Source: Silene latifolia
Taxonomy: Eukaryota > Streptophyta > Magnoliopsida > Caryophyllales > Caryophyllaceae
Reading direction: 5' to 3'
NCBI RefSeq assembly: GCF_048544455.1
Contig: NC_133537.1
Coordinates: 16,925,541-16,989,540 of the forward strand
DNA length: 64,000 nucleotides
Under the pieces are notes generated by a model. The model ran no database searches and had not been told where the DNA came from. It saw only the letters and a program-made list of their open reading frames with translations. Shown piece after piece: positions 12,606 to 25,770 of the stretch. Every line of letters begins with the position of its first letter. Position 1 is the first letter of the stretch. The translations under genes were made by a program, and so were the position numbers.

Positions 12606-12680
12606 TTTTTAGCTCGTTGGGTGGGTTTTGTTTTGTGTTTTTTTTTTTGTAAGGGATTTGACTAGCTTCTAGTATCTGGT

Positions 12681-12698
12681 TCCCCACAGATGGCGCCA
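12681..12698 (-). other. Element B primer-binding site
   Basis: On the minus strand TGGCGCCATCTGTGGGGA lies two bases inside the 5' LTR. The same site, one base different, follows the LTR of element F. TGGCGCC sites are typical of Tat/Athila-type gypsy elements. Confidence 0.85.
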
Positions 12699-12700
12699 AT

Positions 12701-13221
12701 TGTTCCGGGTGTAATTCCGAAGCAGTTATTTGTTACCACTCGTGGCTTGTAGAATGACGTCTTTGGTTGAATCCTTCTTTTCGGCCTCTCCTGAAACAAT
12801 GAACGAACTGAGGGCTCGGCTTTGGCCGAGCATACTCACTCCGACGCTCAAGTCAGTGAACTTAAAGAGATAAGTTGTGTGTTACTTGGCGAAGTATATA
12901 TTGTAGAGATATAAGGAAGATATTACCAGATTATGAGGTGTTTTAGGTTAGATCCTCGATCCTTTCCTCAATGAGGGTTGAAGAGTATTTATAGACTTTC
13001 ACCTTTTGTCACGTAGTGGCCAAGTGGCAAGTGGCTAGCAGGTGGAAAGACTGATCTACCCTCGGCCGAGGGACCCATGGCAGGCCGGCGGGCCCTGTTG
13101 ACTCCATGCCGAGGGGTCTTGGATATGAGTACGCGGATATGTGCCCCGGCTGGCTAGTTGTCCCAGCCGAGGCACGAGAGACAGGCCGACTCGGTCAGCG
13201 GGTGCAGAATATGCCCCATCA
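12701..13221 (-). repeat. Element B 5' LTR
   Basis: Promoter-side LTR of the minus-strand element. It contains a TATAAATA box at 12986-12993 (minus) and a GC-rich hairpin at 12814-12831 that is conserved in the related element F. Confidence 0.95.
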
Positions 13222-13226
13222 ACTGG

Positions 13227-13422
13227 TATTCCCACCAAAAGTGGACATTACTTCACATTTGAAATAAGAGTGATAATGTGACCAACATATAATATATTGT
13301 GAAGTAAATGGTCGAAGAATACAACTAATTTGAAAGTTCTTGAATCATCTCTAATCCTTAAAGGGAATAATTAATTCGTAAGTTGAATTGTGATCAACTT
13401 ACATGTATTATCATGATATATG
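13227..13422 (+). other. Element A remnant between B and C
   Basis: A 196-bp AT-rich piece of element A trapped between the target duplications of B (left) and C (right). No coding signal. Confidence 0.6.
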
Positions 13423-14807
13423 TGTGACACCCCCATACTCCAAGCGCCTTACCAGGACCACTCAGGTATAAAGATGTCACCATCTCGGATTCCCGAGGCA
13501 ATGATAATCAAAAGACAATAAAGAAACAACATTTAGATAGTATAAAGTTTAGTGATTACAAACCAAAACCAACTGATAAAATACGAGTTACAAATTCTCA
13601 AACCAAATGTCTATCAACTAATAAAAATGTCCGACAACAACTCAAAACTACAGCGGAAGACTTTATCATCTCGTGGTGACACATCCCAGCTAGCCCATAT
13701 GCCTTGACTCATACCTGCTCAACAACTGCTCACCATCCCCGAATGGATCACCACAGTTTTCAAAACAAAGACGGGGTCAGTACTAATCACACAATATATA
13801 TATTCACAATTAGACATAAACCAACATAGCTCTATCGTCACATAACCCAAACTCCATAATCAACTCCTTATCACTGACTACACACTAAAGTGTGTAGCCC
13901 TGCCAGAGTACCCATCGCAACAGGTAACTCCACTCCGCCAGTGGGGGACCGCAGCCGTTCCCACCTAAGCCCCACTCATCTCCATTGAGCGATAAACCCA
14001 AATCCATTAATGTGCACATCCCTTTTGTGGCGGGTTCCACAGAAGGCGAATAATGGGCGTGAAGCCACTCCCGCAAGTGACTCCACTCAGCCAGGGACGC
14101 ACCCCGAAGAACACAGACAGATACAATCAATCACAACCATCAACAGTAACCAATTCCAACAACCGTCACAATACGAGTATGATATTATACAATATTCACA
14201 ACCAACAACCAACACATTATGTGACTAATATTGAGTAGGGAAACCCTACCTGGAATGCAACACAAGCAGACGATCTCAATAGCTGTATCAAAATCTCTCT
14301 TCTACGAATCCTCCTCCTAACATACAATTATATAATTACTAACAATACAATGACCAACAAAAACCCCCAATCCCCAAATTAGGGTTTAAACAAACTTAAC
14401 TAACTACTATAAAATTGGTACGTAGATCTTACCCTTGACTCAAGGATCACAAGGATGCAAAGAACGATGAAATCCGACCTATCAAGCTCCGGGAATTGTC
14501 AATAACACGGATGATGCGAAGAACGTAGGTTGAATCTCCTTTTTAAAGTTATTAGGTTTGTAAAAGTGTATTATGAAGGTGACGGAAAGATTTATATATT
14601 AATCCGTGTTATTAACAAAACCCGTCGAATTACCACCCGTTAACCGAGCTACTCGATCGAGTAACTGACGTACTCGATCGAGTACCCAGGCTACTCGATC
14701 AAGTACCCTACAGACAGAATACGGTTTCTAAAATCAAACACCCTTACTCGACAAAGTAAGGTCCACTCGATAAAGTACCCAGAGACTCATAAAACCGTAG
14801 TATTACA
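13423..14807 (-). repeat. Element C 3' LTR
   Basis: Matches 30922-32260. In element orientation its first 170 bases (14640-14807) carry copies of the palindrome TACTCGATCGAGTA. The purine-rich AAGGAGGGAAGAC just inside (minus, 14808-14821) is the likely polypurine tract. Confidence 0.95.
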
Positions 14808-15039
14808 GTCTTCCCTCCTTAAAAAGAATTTCGTCCCCGAAGTTCAAATAACAACAAAATAAAAACATACTACCCCACTCCCGACACAACCACCAAAAAA
14901 AAATGCAACATAAAAACTCCAACACATACTACCAACCCAACTCAACCCGACTCAACCACTACTAACTATATCAAAACAACTTAAGAAAGATGCAAAAACT
15001 CTTCGCGATCATCTCCTACCCCCCCTAAAAGAAACAAGG

Positions 15040-16962
15040 TTACGTCCCCGTAACCATACATACCTGATAAAAAAGCAACGGGCAACGCTCTCTCATGGCC
15101 TCCTCTGCCTCCCATGTAGCTTCCTCAACCTCATGATTGGACCAAAGGATCTTAAGCAAGACTGTCTCACCATGTCTAGTCTTCCTAACTTTCCGATCAA
15201 GAATCTGCTTAGGCACCTCAAGGTAAGACAAGGACTCATCTAGCTCTATGCTCTCTGCCTCTAACACATGTGACGGATCACTCACATACTTGCGCAGCTG
15301 AGATACATGAAACACGTTATGTACCCTATCCAAAGAAGACGGTAAACCCAAACGATAAGCAACCTCTCCAACCCGGTCTAAGATCTCATATGGTCCTATG
15401 AACTTCTGGCTCAGCTTGCCTTTCTTCCCAAATCTCATAACCCCACGCATAGGAGACACTTTCAGAAGAACCTTGTCCCCAACATGAAACTCTATATCCC
15501 GGCGATGTAGATCTGCATAACTCTTTTACCTATCCTGAACTGCTCTCATCCTCTCCCTGATCATCTTAATCTGCTCAACCATCTCATGTACCATCTCTGG
15601 TCCTAAAACCACTACTTCAGCACTGTCATCCCAACAAATTGGACTCCTACACCTCCTCCCATATAAAGCCTCAAATGGCGCCATGCCAATACTAGTGTGA
15701 TAGCTGTTGTTGTAAGAAAACTCAATCAAATCCAATCTCTGTTCCTAGCTACCACCAAAATCCATCACACAAACTCGTAACATATCCTCAAGAGTCTTGA
15801 TCGTTCTCTTTGTCTGACCATCTGTTGCAGGATGAAATGCTGTACTCATCTTCAATGTCGTTCCCAAAGATTCTTGTAACTCTTTCCAAAATCTTGAGAT
15901 AAATCTCGCATCTCTGTCAGATACTATGTCTTTAGGCACCCTATGTAACCTTAGCACATTCTTCCGATAGGCCGTAGCTAATTGTGCTTTATTCCATGTA
16001 TCTTTCATTGGCACGAAATGAGCTGACTTGGTCAGTCGATCCACTATAACCTGTATCATGTTGTTACCCTGCTGACTCCCTGTCAAACCCACGATAAAAT
16101 CCATAGAAATGGATTCCCACTTCCACTCAGGTACCTCAAGAGACGGAATCTTACCTTGTTGTCGTCTCTGTTCCCCTTTAACTCTCTGGCATGTCAAACA
16201 ACGAGCCACGAAATCAGCTGTCTCTTTCTTCATCCCAGGCCATCAGAACGTCTTCTTTAAATCCTTGTACAACTTGTCACCACCTGGATGTACCGAATAT
16301 GGTGTACAATGTGCCTCTGTCATAATGGTCTTTTTCAGCTCCTCATCATTAGGGACACACCACCTCCCATCAAATCTCAAACTACCATCCGTATGAATAG
16401 AGAATCTAGACACTGTCCCTTTCTCTACTCCAGCTCTCCACTCCACCATCTTAGGATCCAACGCCTGTTTACCCCGAATGTCATCATAAAGATCAGGCTG
16501 TACTGTCAAATCTCCCATGGCATCCCCTTTCTGGATCATATGTATCCCAAACTCCCAAACCTCATCTCTCAACCTCATCAAAGATATAGCAGTGCACAAG
16601 GAATGTACACTCTTCCTGCTCAAAGCATCTGCCACTACATTGGCTTTCCCTTCATGGTAGATGATATCCATGTCATAATCGACAATCAACTCCATCCACC
16701 TCCTCTGTCTCATGTTCAACTCCTTTTGAGTGAAGATATACTTGAGACTCTTGTGATCTGAAAATACCTTAAAGGTCGCCCCATAAAGGTAATGTCTCCA
16801 AATCTTGAGAGCAAACACAACTGCACCCAACTCTAGATCGTGTATAGGATAATTCTCCTCATAAGGCTTCAATTGCCTAGAAGCATAGGCAATCACTTAT
16901 CGTTCTGCATTAACACACATCCCAACCCATTCTTTGAGGCATCTGTATAAACCTCAAAGTTC
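15040..16962 (-). other. Element C RNase H, integrase and chromodomain (fossil)
   Basis: RNase H ([19 protein letters not shown]) leads into integrase with an HHCC-type start, ISMDFIVGLTGSQQG, VSDRDARF and HPATDGQTKRT. The C-terminal VLLKILWSNHEVEEATWE stretch is chromodomain-like. That places the element in the chromoviruses, whose chromodomain is thought to steer insertion into heterochromatin. Confidence 0.9.
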
Positions 16963-16967
16963 TCACT

Positions 16968-18565
16968 TGAAGAGTCTATTGATCCAAAATACTCAAGAGG
17001 GGTGGGGGGTGAATTGAGGATTTAAAACGTTTTAAAGCTTTTTCGATTATGTGTATATAATTGATTATTTAAAGTTTATTGATTAAACTTTAACTAATCA
17101 ACTAATGAAAGTAAATGAAATAAGCGAATCAAACGAAAGAACGAAGAGACACACGGTTTTTGAAGTGGTTCAGTTTCACAAGTCGAAACCTACGTCCACT
17201 ATTCTCGATTAATAAATTTAGTACCTTTCTACGGATTACAAATTTACTAACCCAACTCGTACAACTAACTCTAGCTGTAACTCAATGAGTACCGTTAAAT
17301 ACTCGAGTGACAAACTTACGCTAATAAGAAAGCACTAATGATTCTAACAAAGGTTCACGTTAATGAACAAGTTAAGAAATCAGCCAAGCACTATTATCTT
17401 ATAACGATAAATAAAGAACGAGTATGCGAGCTTTATAAACACACGACCTTTCAAAATAACAAAATGGTTTTCCTTTTAAAACACACGGTTTTGCTTTTCA
17501 AAGATGAAATCAGTTTTTATGCTTAAGGTCACTCTCTTAGATGTTGTAAATAGCAAAGTATTTATAGGAGAAGAGGAAGTAGGCTACACGGTTTTGTCAA
17601 ACCCTAATAGCCGAAATATTAAGATATAAAAACAAATTATATCTTATTATTATCTCTTTCCTAAAAGCCTTAAAAGATAATAAAGAATATTCTAAAAGAT
17701 AGAATATAATCTTTCCAAATATTATCTTTACTATAAATTCTAAGATTATGATAAGATTTCCTAAAATAAGAATATCTTTAACCATAAACAAATATATTAA
17801 GTAAGATATATAAGATATGTAAAGATATATTTATAGAATAAAATCTTTACCTAATATCCCCTAGGCAACACGAGATATCACGGCCCATAAGCCTCGTGAA
17901 TCGTGCTAACCCTAGTCTTAACATATAATTAGAATTTAGGTTTTAAGAGAGGCTATGTTGAAACCCTAATTAGTAGCAAAGTCCAACTCATAAGTTGATC
18001 CATTAAAACTACTAATTAACGTTTAATACAAAGTCGGACTCCTCACTAAACCGGGCTTTATTATATAAATACTTTCATTAAAATATTAAAATAAACTTTA
18101 AACAATTATAAAACAATTTTCGAAACAATTAAAAAGTCGCGTGTAAAAACTCAGCACTTCAATGTTATAGTAGGAGAGCTATAACATTGAGCTCTTTTAC
18201 TAGAAATGTTATAGCTGCAAAGCTATATTTTACCAATTCAAGAAACTCATTCTTAATTACCATTACGAGATAATCACCTATACTATTCTAATCTTGAAGA
18301 AGATCTTCGAGTACAGGCTACGTCATCATCCAAGCTTGATTAATCTTTAGACGGACTTCGTCTTCACATAATACTTGAATGGATCTCGAACCGTTTGATC
18401 TTGATTGAAGGCTTGAACGTTTCAAGCAATTGTCATAATCTTCTACGTAGCTCGTAATAGGTTAATTCTAAAGCACTTAACAAACGATTACAAGCAACAA
18501 GTATATAGAAAGTAAATCACCTTGACATCATCAAAACATAAACATATAAGCTATATGGTTCAACA
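16968..18565 (-). repeat. Element D 3' LTR
   Basis: Matches 25771-27364 at about 98%. An 11-bp stem hairpin CAATGTTATAG ... CTATAACATTG lies at 18160-18189. The purine tract AAAAAGGGGGAATT (minus, 18566-18579) borders it on the inner side. Confidence 0.95.
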
Positions 18566-19092
18566 AATTCCCCCTTTTTGATGATGGCAAGCCTCCTAAC
18601 ATTTGTGACTAATTGTGTAGTTCCCCCTCAATATAATACCGTTATCTTGATAATAAAGATTAACGCAAGATCCAAACGATTCTTCAAAAACCGAAACTTT
18701 AAGGACTTTAAGAGACAATTGGTCTTGACAAGGAGCAAGCTTAGGTAGATGCTTACTATAAACGTTCTTTCCCCCTCTTGACATCATCGAAAAGCTAAGA
18801 CCAAATCAAAAATGACTAGAATAATATAAGACGAGACAAGAGATAAAACGTCATAGGAAATAGTAATAACACGCAAGACTATAAGCATCCAAAAGATAAT
18901 TATCATACAAACTAGGAATTAAACATGTTTAAGCTAAAGTGGGCCGAATTAACACATGTCTAATGAAACACTTGGGCCATAACCACAAGTGCATTGCCAA
19001 AATGGGCCGAATGAGAATTGTTTAAACACACCAACAATAAGAAAAAGAAAGCTAAGTAAGATAAGGGCTAGATGTGGTAAGACGAGAGGAAA

Positions 19093-20835
19093 TCAAATGT
19101 TACGGGTCTTATACGGGTTTACGTAGTCGGGCCTAGTACGATGCTCTAAGGCATCAAGACGGTCAAACGAGCTTCGAACCAGCTGAGAAAGTGTACCAAT
19201 GCTCCTCTCAAAGTTAAGCACTTTCAAGGAAAGATATTTTGTGGCCTCCAACGTGAGCGCTTGATCACCCGCCATTGCTTTTCCGTGCATAACCAAAGCT
19301 CCACCCTGACTCGTAAGGAAAGTGAGACGATCACCGTGTGGGAACACTTCCCCACGAATTGCCTTCAACTCCCTCTCAAAACCCGCTAACCTTTTGTCCA
19401 CTTCCTCCATCCAAGAGTACACCCGAGTAGCATCCAAGCCCGAGTCTAAAGACCGAGATGGTCCAACCCGTGACAACACCGTAGCCAAATTAGTCGAATG
19501 CTCCTCTAATTTCTCCATTAAACCACTCATAAACCCCTCCAACTTTGACTCCATAGCTCGCAAACCCGAATCTCCCGGGGCTTTCTCAACATCTTTTGCA
19601 AGAAGCAACTCGGGTCCATCAACAACAAGACCCATTAGCTTGATCAACTTGTCACACATACAGTCCCGCGCACTAACACCGTAACTATCTTATCCCACCA
19701 CACGCTTAATCTCCAACAACCGAGACACCCACATCCCATAAGGTAAATCAATTGTGGTGCTCAACTTCTCTTTTGTCACCGTGAGACTTGTTTGAAGTAT
19801 ACGGTGCAACATGACACTACCCAAATTCACTTTCTGACCTTCCAACCAAGAATAGACCATTATAGCTTCATAACTTGACACCTTATCACGACCTCCTCTC
19901 CTCGGCACCACTGTGTTCCACAAAAAGTTCAAGAGGAACTTGATTTTTGCCGAGAGAGGACGAACCACGATATTACCTCCCTCCGTCATCTCCTCAAAAT
20001 ACTTCTTCACTAACAACTCATTTTCACTCACAACATTAGACCATTCAAGACTCGGATTTAATTCAATTCCTTCATCGGGAACCGACAAAGCAGAGCAAAA
20101 ATCCGAAACAGAGACCGTCACATCCACTCCATTAACAACAACAGGCAAGACTCCTTTCTTAATTGAGACACTAGCAAAGAATTGAACCACCTCAACTGGG
20201 TAAACAGGACCCGAAAACTGACTAATGTGACTCCACCCTTGAAAATAAAGAAAATTAACAAAGAAAGCAAGAGCGGGAACATTAACCAACCAAGATTTCG
20301 GATAGTACCTTCCACCATGAATGGAATACCTCAAAACTCGATTCACTAAGATGCTTTCGTCATGTGTAAGTCGAACACGATTTAACCCCTCTTTTGTCGC
20401 GGCTTTCGAAACATCCCTAAGCAAAGTACGAGCAACACCATTCCGAACTATTACCTCGGGTTCCTCCACAGCTTCACTGTCATCAACAACCACCTTATTT
20501 TTTCCTTTGAAAAGACGGCGTCTTTTGTCTTCGGACACCGACTCGTCCCAACTACGAAACAGGGGCGTATTTTGGTTTGGTTGTGGTGAAGGACAATTGA
20601 TGGAATGAGGATTATGTGGTGGTAGAGGTGATGTTTGGTTATGAAAGGGGCGATTTTGGTGGTGACGGGTCGAGGATCGGGTATTTTTTGCATGAGTTGG
20701 ATTCATGATGATGGTGATTGTTGAAAAAGGAGGTGATGGTGATGGTTTGTGTAAAGAAGATGAATTGTGATGATGGTAAAAATTTGAGAGAAAGAAAAGT
20801 ATGCAAGTGGGGTTGGGTGGACGGGTAACACGCAA
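19093..20835 (-). other. Element D env-like extra ORF (fossil)
   Basis: Long minus-strand coding region between RNase H and the 3' LTR, the place of the env-like frame in SIRE1-type copia elements. It has a Pro/His/Asn-rich N-terminus and a central globular part (HGGRYYPKSWLVNVPALAFF, SVSDFCSALSVPDEGIELNP) that resembles plant transposon-protein domains as I recall them. The C-terminal part is helical and charged (LEGFMSGLMEKLEEHSTNLA), likely a coiled coil. No convincing signal peptide or fusion peptide is seen, so a true envelope role is not supported. Broken. Confidence 0.75.
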
Positions 20836-21224
20836 AGAGGGTAGATATAGGTGTAGGCTAGGGTTAACAAGTGGAGGTCAATTATGGTAAGTGTCTTAAT
20901 TAGGAATTAGTATTATGAAAGGTATAAGAATTTATGGTGATAAGACAAGAATTAGAAAATTGATTTTATATAGGAAGCATGAGCCGTGTATATGAGAGCT
21001 TATTTGGAAGATTTTTGTAAATTGGAAAGATAAAAATATGGTGTGCTTTGTTTATTGTGATAAGGAATAAGTTTGTATAATAATTAAATTCTAAATAGCA
21101 AATTGAATTTTATGATAAAAATATTTCTATAAACGAAATTATTCATGCAACGCAATATACGGACACAGTCATACAATCTTAACCTAACTAGTCAGTCATA
21201 AAAAGATTGAACAAGTATAGAAGC

Positions 21225-24200
21225 TTAGGTACCACTAATTAAACCAATTTCCAACCGTAAAGTCTCAAATCGTTCTCTAGCTAATGATTTTGTCAAAATG
21301 TCTGCCCATTGTTTTTCAGTACTACAAAATTCAAGTTTTATATTCCCCTTCTCAACATGGTCTCGTATAAAATGGTGTCTTATTTCAATATGCTTAGTAC
21401 GTGAATGTTGTGCGGGATTTTTAGAAATTATTATCGCACTAGTATTATCACATAAAATAGGAATACATCCAACATCAACACCATAATCACGTAATTGTTG
21501 CTTAAGCCATAAAAGTTGAGTACATACAGTCTGCAAAGAATATATTCGCCAGCGATTGAGAGAGAAACCGAATTTTGTTTCTTCGAACCCCACGTGATGA
21601 TACACGGTCCGACAAATGTGGCGACACCCGACGTGCTTTTTCTGTCTAGAGGACATCCTGCGTAGTCGGCATCAGAATAACCGACTAGATCAAAATTGCA
21701 CTCCATTGGATACCATAAATATAGATTGGCCGTTCCAATTAAGTAACGTAAGATTCGTTTTACGGCCGTCATATGCGATTCTTTGGGAGATAATTGATAT
21801 CTCGCACAAACGCATACGCTAAACATAATATCGGGTCTACTTGCGGTCAAATATAACAGTGACCCAATCATCCCACGGTAAGTAGTTTCATCAACTGATT
21901 TACCATTTTCATCCAATGTCAATTTCTTGTTCTCGACCATTGGAGTAGGCATTGCATGTGAATTTTCCATTCCAAATTTCCGAATTAACTCTTTGATATA
22001 TTTTTGTTGTGGATCTTAATGCCTTCATCTGTTTGTTGTATTTTTAGACCTAGGAAGAAGTTCAATTCTCCTATCATACTCATCTCGAACTCGGAAGTCA
22101 TCAACTCAGAAAAATATTTGCACAAGCTTCGGTTGGTCGATCCAAAGATAATGTCATCGACGTAGATTTGAACAACCAAAAAGTCAGAACCCTCAGTTTT
22201 TAGAAATAGGGTTTTGTCGACGGATCCTCTACTAAATCCACTGTCAAGTAGAAACTTAGATAATATATCATACCATGCCCTAGGTGCTTGCTTTAATCCG
22301 TATAGGGCTTTATCTAATTTGAAAACGTGATCCTCAAATTTGATGTTCTTAAAACCAGGGGGTTGTTCAACGAAGACTTCCTCTTGTAAATAACCATTAA
22401 AAAATGCTGTCTTGACATCCATCTGGAAGAGCTTCATTCCCTTGTGTGCGGCGAATGCTATTAGAAGTCTAATAGCTTCAAGACGAGCAACAGGTGCGAA
22501 AGTCTCGTCATAATCTATTCCTTCTTGTTGATTATACCCTTGGACCACCAATCTTGCTTTGTTTCTGACAATGACTCCGGCATCATCTAATTTGTTCTTG
22601 AAGACCCACCGAGTTCCAATGACTGTACGATCTTTAGGTCGAGGAACTAAATGCCAAACCTTGTTTCTTTCGAACTGTTGTAGCTCTTCTTGCATAACTA
22701 TAATCCAATCTGATTCAGCAAGAGCTTCATTGATGTTCTTTGGTTCGATCATGGACAGGAAAGAGCAGAAATTGTTCAAGGAACGTCTTGTTTGAACACC
22801 CTTCTTAATATTACCAAAAATATTGTCCATGGGGTGTGAATTCTTGTATTTCCACTTTGTTGAAGTGCTTGGTTCTTCATCGTTATTTGAGCTTGATCCG
22901 ACTTCATTTGGTTCGGAATTGGAGGAAGTTCCCCCTGAATCCAATCCAGGTGTTGTATTTGAGCCGATTATAACCTCGGACTCTACACCTTGATTTGGAT
23001 TCAATGTTATAGTAACATCATCTATAACATTGGTTTGGGAGTTCTTGTCTTGAGTCAATGTTATAGTGTCATCAACTATAACTTTGCCTTTCTCCTTTTA
23101 ATCTTTTGAGGAACGAATAAGTTCATCACTTATTCCCTCAATTTCGTTATCCTCCAATTCCAATTCCGGGGGATCGTCTCTTGAAAGACGAAAGTCGGGT
23201 TCATCCAAGTCTTCTTCCTCATCCTGTAAAGGCTTATCGAACACGTTATCTTCATCAAAAATAACGTGGACACTTTCTTCAATATAAAGAGTTCTTTTAT
23301 TGAAGACTTTGTAAGCCTTGCTATGATCTGAGTATCCTATGAAAATCGCCTCATCACTTCTAGGGTCGAATTTGCTTAAACGGTTTTTACCGTTGTATGC
23401 ACAAAGCACTGGCTCCCAAAGCAACGAAGATGGGAGATATTAGGTTTTCGACCTCTAAGAAGTTCGTAGGGGGTTTTCTTAAGGATAGGTCGGATCATAG
23501 CACGATTATGGATGTAGCAAGAAGTACTTATGGCTTCAGCCCAAAAATTACGAGGTAAACCACTACACAGAAGCATTGTACGTGCCATATCTTCTAAAGT
23601 TCTATTCATACGTTCAACGACACCGTTTTGTTGAGGAGTTCTTGGTGCAGAAAAGGTATGCCCTACACCATTAACTCTACAATATTCTATAAAAGTTTGG
23701 TTGTCAAATTCGGTGCCATGATCCGTACGAATAGATATAAGATTAGTCTTATATTTGTTTTGAACACGTTTCATAAGACAATCAAATTCATCAAAAGTTT
23801 CATCTTTTGAGTGAAGAAAGATAGGCCATACATACCTTGAGTAGTCGTCTACAAGAACAAAGACGTACCTGGATCCTCCTCTACTCCTTACCTTCATAGG
23901 TCCACATAAATCCATGTGTACCAATTCCAAGGCTTGATTTGTGCTTACTACTCTTTTTGGTTTGAACGATGATCTCACTTGTTTGCACCTAGCACACGTG
24001 TCACACATCTTTTCTTGGTCGAACTTGATCTTGGGTAACCCTTCAACCAAGTCCCACTTCTTGAGTTTATTCAAGGTTAGTGAGCTAATGTGACCAAAAC
24101 GTTTATGCCATAAACAAGGATCATCAAGTGTAACTTTCATGCACGAAAAGGAGTTAGTAGGCACGGCATTTAAATCTACCATATAAACATTTCTTTTCCT

Positions 24201-24530
24201 ATGACCTTCAAGAATAACATTACTAGTTCCTTCAATAATAATGTGACAACATCAGTATGAAAAACTACTTTGTTACCTTTGTCGCATAGTTGAGATATGC
24301 TTAACAAGTTATGCTTTAGACCGTCCACAAGATAAACATCACTTATCGCGTGAGATTTAGAGATTCCGATTTTGCCAACGCCGATTACTTTTCCCTTTTT
24401 GTTGTCCCCGAACGTCACTTTGCCTTCGTTGAAGGGTTTGAGTGAAAGAAATAGATTCTTATCTCCGGTCATATGTCTTGAACATCCACTGTCAAGATAC
24501 CATTGATTGTTTTCTTTCACTTCTTCCTCT
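21225..24530 (-). other. Element D pol: protease, integrase, reverse transcriptase, RNase H (fossil)
   Basis: Protease WYLDSGCSRHMTGD near 24500. Integrase with the CDTCARCKQ zinc region, VHMDLCGPM and RTDHGTEF. Reverse transcriptase with [16 protein letters not shown] and [13 protein letters not shown] near 22170. RNase H with YSDADYAG and ADILTKSLA near 21300. The order is copia-type. An acidic Ser/Asn-rich linker joins integrase and reverse transcriptase (about 22830-23150). Confidence 0.92.
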
Positions 24531-24759
24531 TCATCGTCATCTTCATCTGATTCTCCAATAAAGCAATAGTTTGAGTGAGAAGTTGTGCTTTCATCATCAC
24601 TGTCGGAGATTAGGTCAAGACTAACACTGCTGAGACAAAGGTTTGCTACTTCGTCGTCTTCAGATTCTTCGTCATCTTCTGAGTCAAGGTCTCCCCAACA
24701 CGAAGCCATCATAACTTGCTTGAATTCTCTCTTTGTCGTCTCACGCTTCGTCTTGTCCT

Positions 24760-25662
24760 TTATCTTCTCCCATGTTGGACAATCTTTGATCATATGACCA
24801 GATTCTCCACATTTGAAGCAACCTCTGTTTGCGAAGGACGACTTTGAGTCATTAACCTTTTTTGTTGAATGACTTGTTGTTATTGTTGTTATAGGATGAT
24901 TTTGTTTGTTTATTTCTAAATATGTTATTTTTAAAACGTCGTGCGAACAAGACAGTTTCATCTTCTAGTTCAGAATCAACTTCTTCGCTCTTTAAGGCCA
25001 TACTCTTATTGCGACTTGGTTCAGCGTCATCTTTGTTAAGAGTAATTTCATGGGCCATGAGAGCACCAATGAGTTCTTGATAGGATAGGGTTTCAAGATC
25101 TCGTGATTCCTCCATTGCAGTGACCTTAGCACGCCACTTCTTAGTAAGGCTCCTAAGAACCTTTCTAGCAATGTCCTCGGTACAGAATTTCCTACCTAGG
25201 TTTTTTTAATTCATTTATTATACTTGAAAACCTTGCGGATATACTATCTAAGGACTCATTAGGCTCCATAATGAATAGCTCATATTTTTGCATAAGCAAG
25301 TCAATTCGGTGCTTCCTAACAATGGAAGTACCTTCATAAGCTAATTCGAGCCCATCCCATATCTCCTTGGCCGTGGAACATGAAGAGAACCGATCAAACT
25401 CAGTGGAAGTCATTCCGTTTTGCAGAAGACTTATTGCTTTGGAGTTCTTCTCGGCCTTCTTATAGTCGGCCTCGACATAGTCCTCTTCTTTCTTTTCATA
25501 GGTAGTGCCTTCCTCGGATGCCACAAGAATTTTGTGCGGTCCGTTTTGAATAATCCTCCAGCACTCCCAATCGTGTACTTTCACATAGTGAGTCATCATG
25601 TTTTTCCACAATCCGTAATTCTTCCCATCAAAGACGGGACACTTGAGATATTTGGAATCCAT
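24760..25662 (-). other. Element D gag region (fossil)
   Basis: Minus-strand copia gag beginning MDSKYLKCPVFDGKNYGLW (UBN2-type gag). It has a CCHC knuckle CFKCGESGHMIKDC near 24815-24770, then an acidic linker. Confidence 0.88.
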
Positions 25663-25747
25663 TTATCACGTGATAGGCAGCGGAATATAAAACGATAAGA
25701 TAAATGAAAAACAAGATAGATCAGCCTCTTTGCGGTTAGGCAATCAA

Positions 25748-25768
25748 GAGCACGAGGCTCTGATACCA
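25748..25768 (-). other. Element D primer-binding site
   Basis: On the minus strand TGGTATCAGAGCCTCGTG lies next to the 5' LTR. This is the standard initiator tRNA-Met site of plant copia elements. Confidence 0.9.
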
Positions 25769-25770
25769 AT

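Larger units (their letters stand above)
2692..13221 (-). mobile_element. Element B: Tat-lineage Ty3/gypsy retrotransposon with antisense ORF
   Basis: A complete LTR-to-LTR element on the minus strand inserted into element A. LTRs of about 522 bp begin TGATGGGG and end CCGGAACA in element orientation. They are flanked by a perfect 5-bp target duplication ACTGG at 2687-2691 and 13222-13226. The order on the minus strand is LTR, TGGCGCC primer site, gag, protease, reverse transcriptase, RNase H, integrase, a long non-pol region, then LTR. Integrase after RNase H marks Ty3/gypsy. The TGGCGCC primer site and an additional antisense frame after integrase fit Tat (Retand-like) elements. The LTRs differ at about 6 of 522 positions by eye, so insertion was probably under a million years ago. 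The coding part is broken at several places. Confidence 0.93.
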
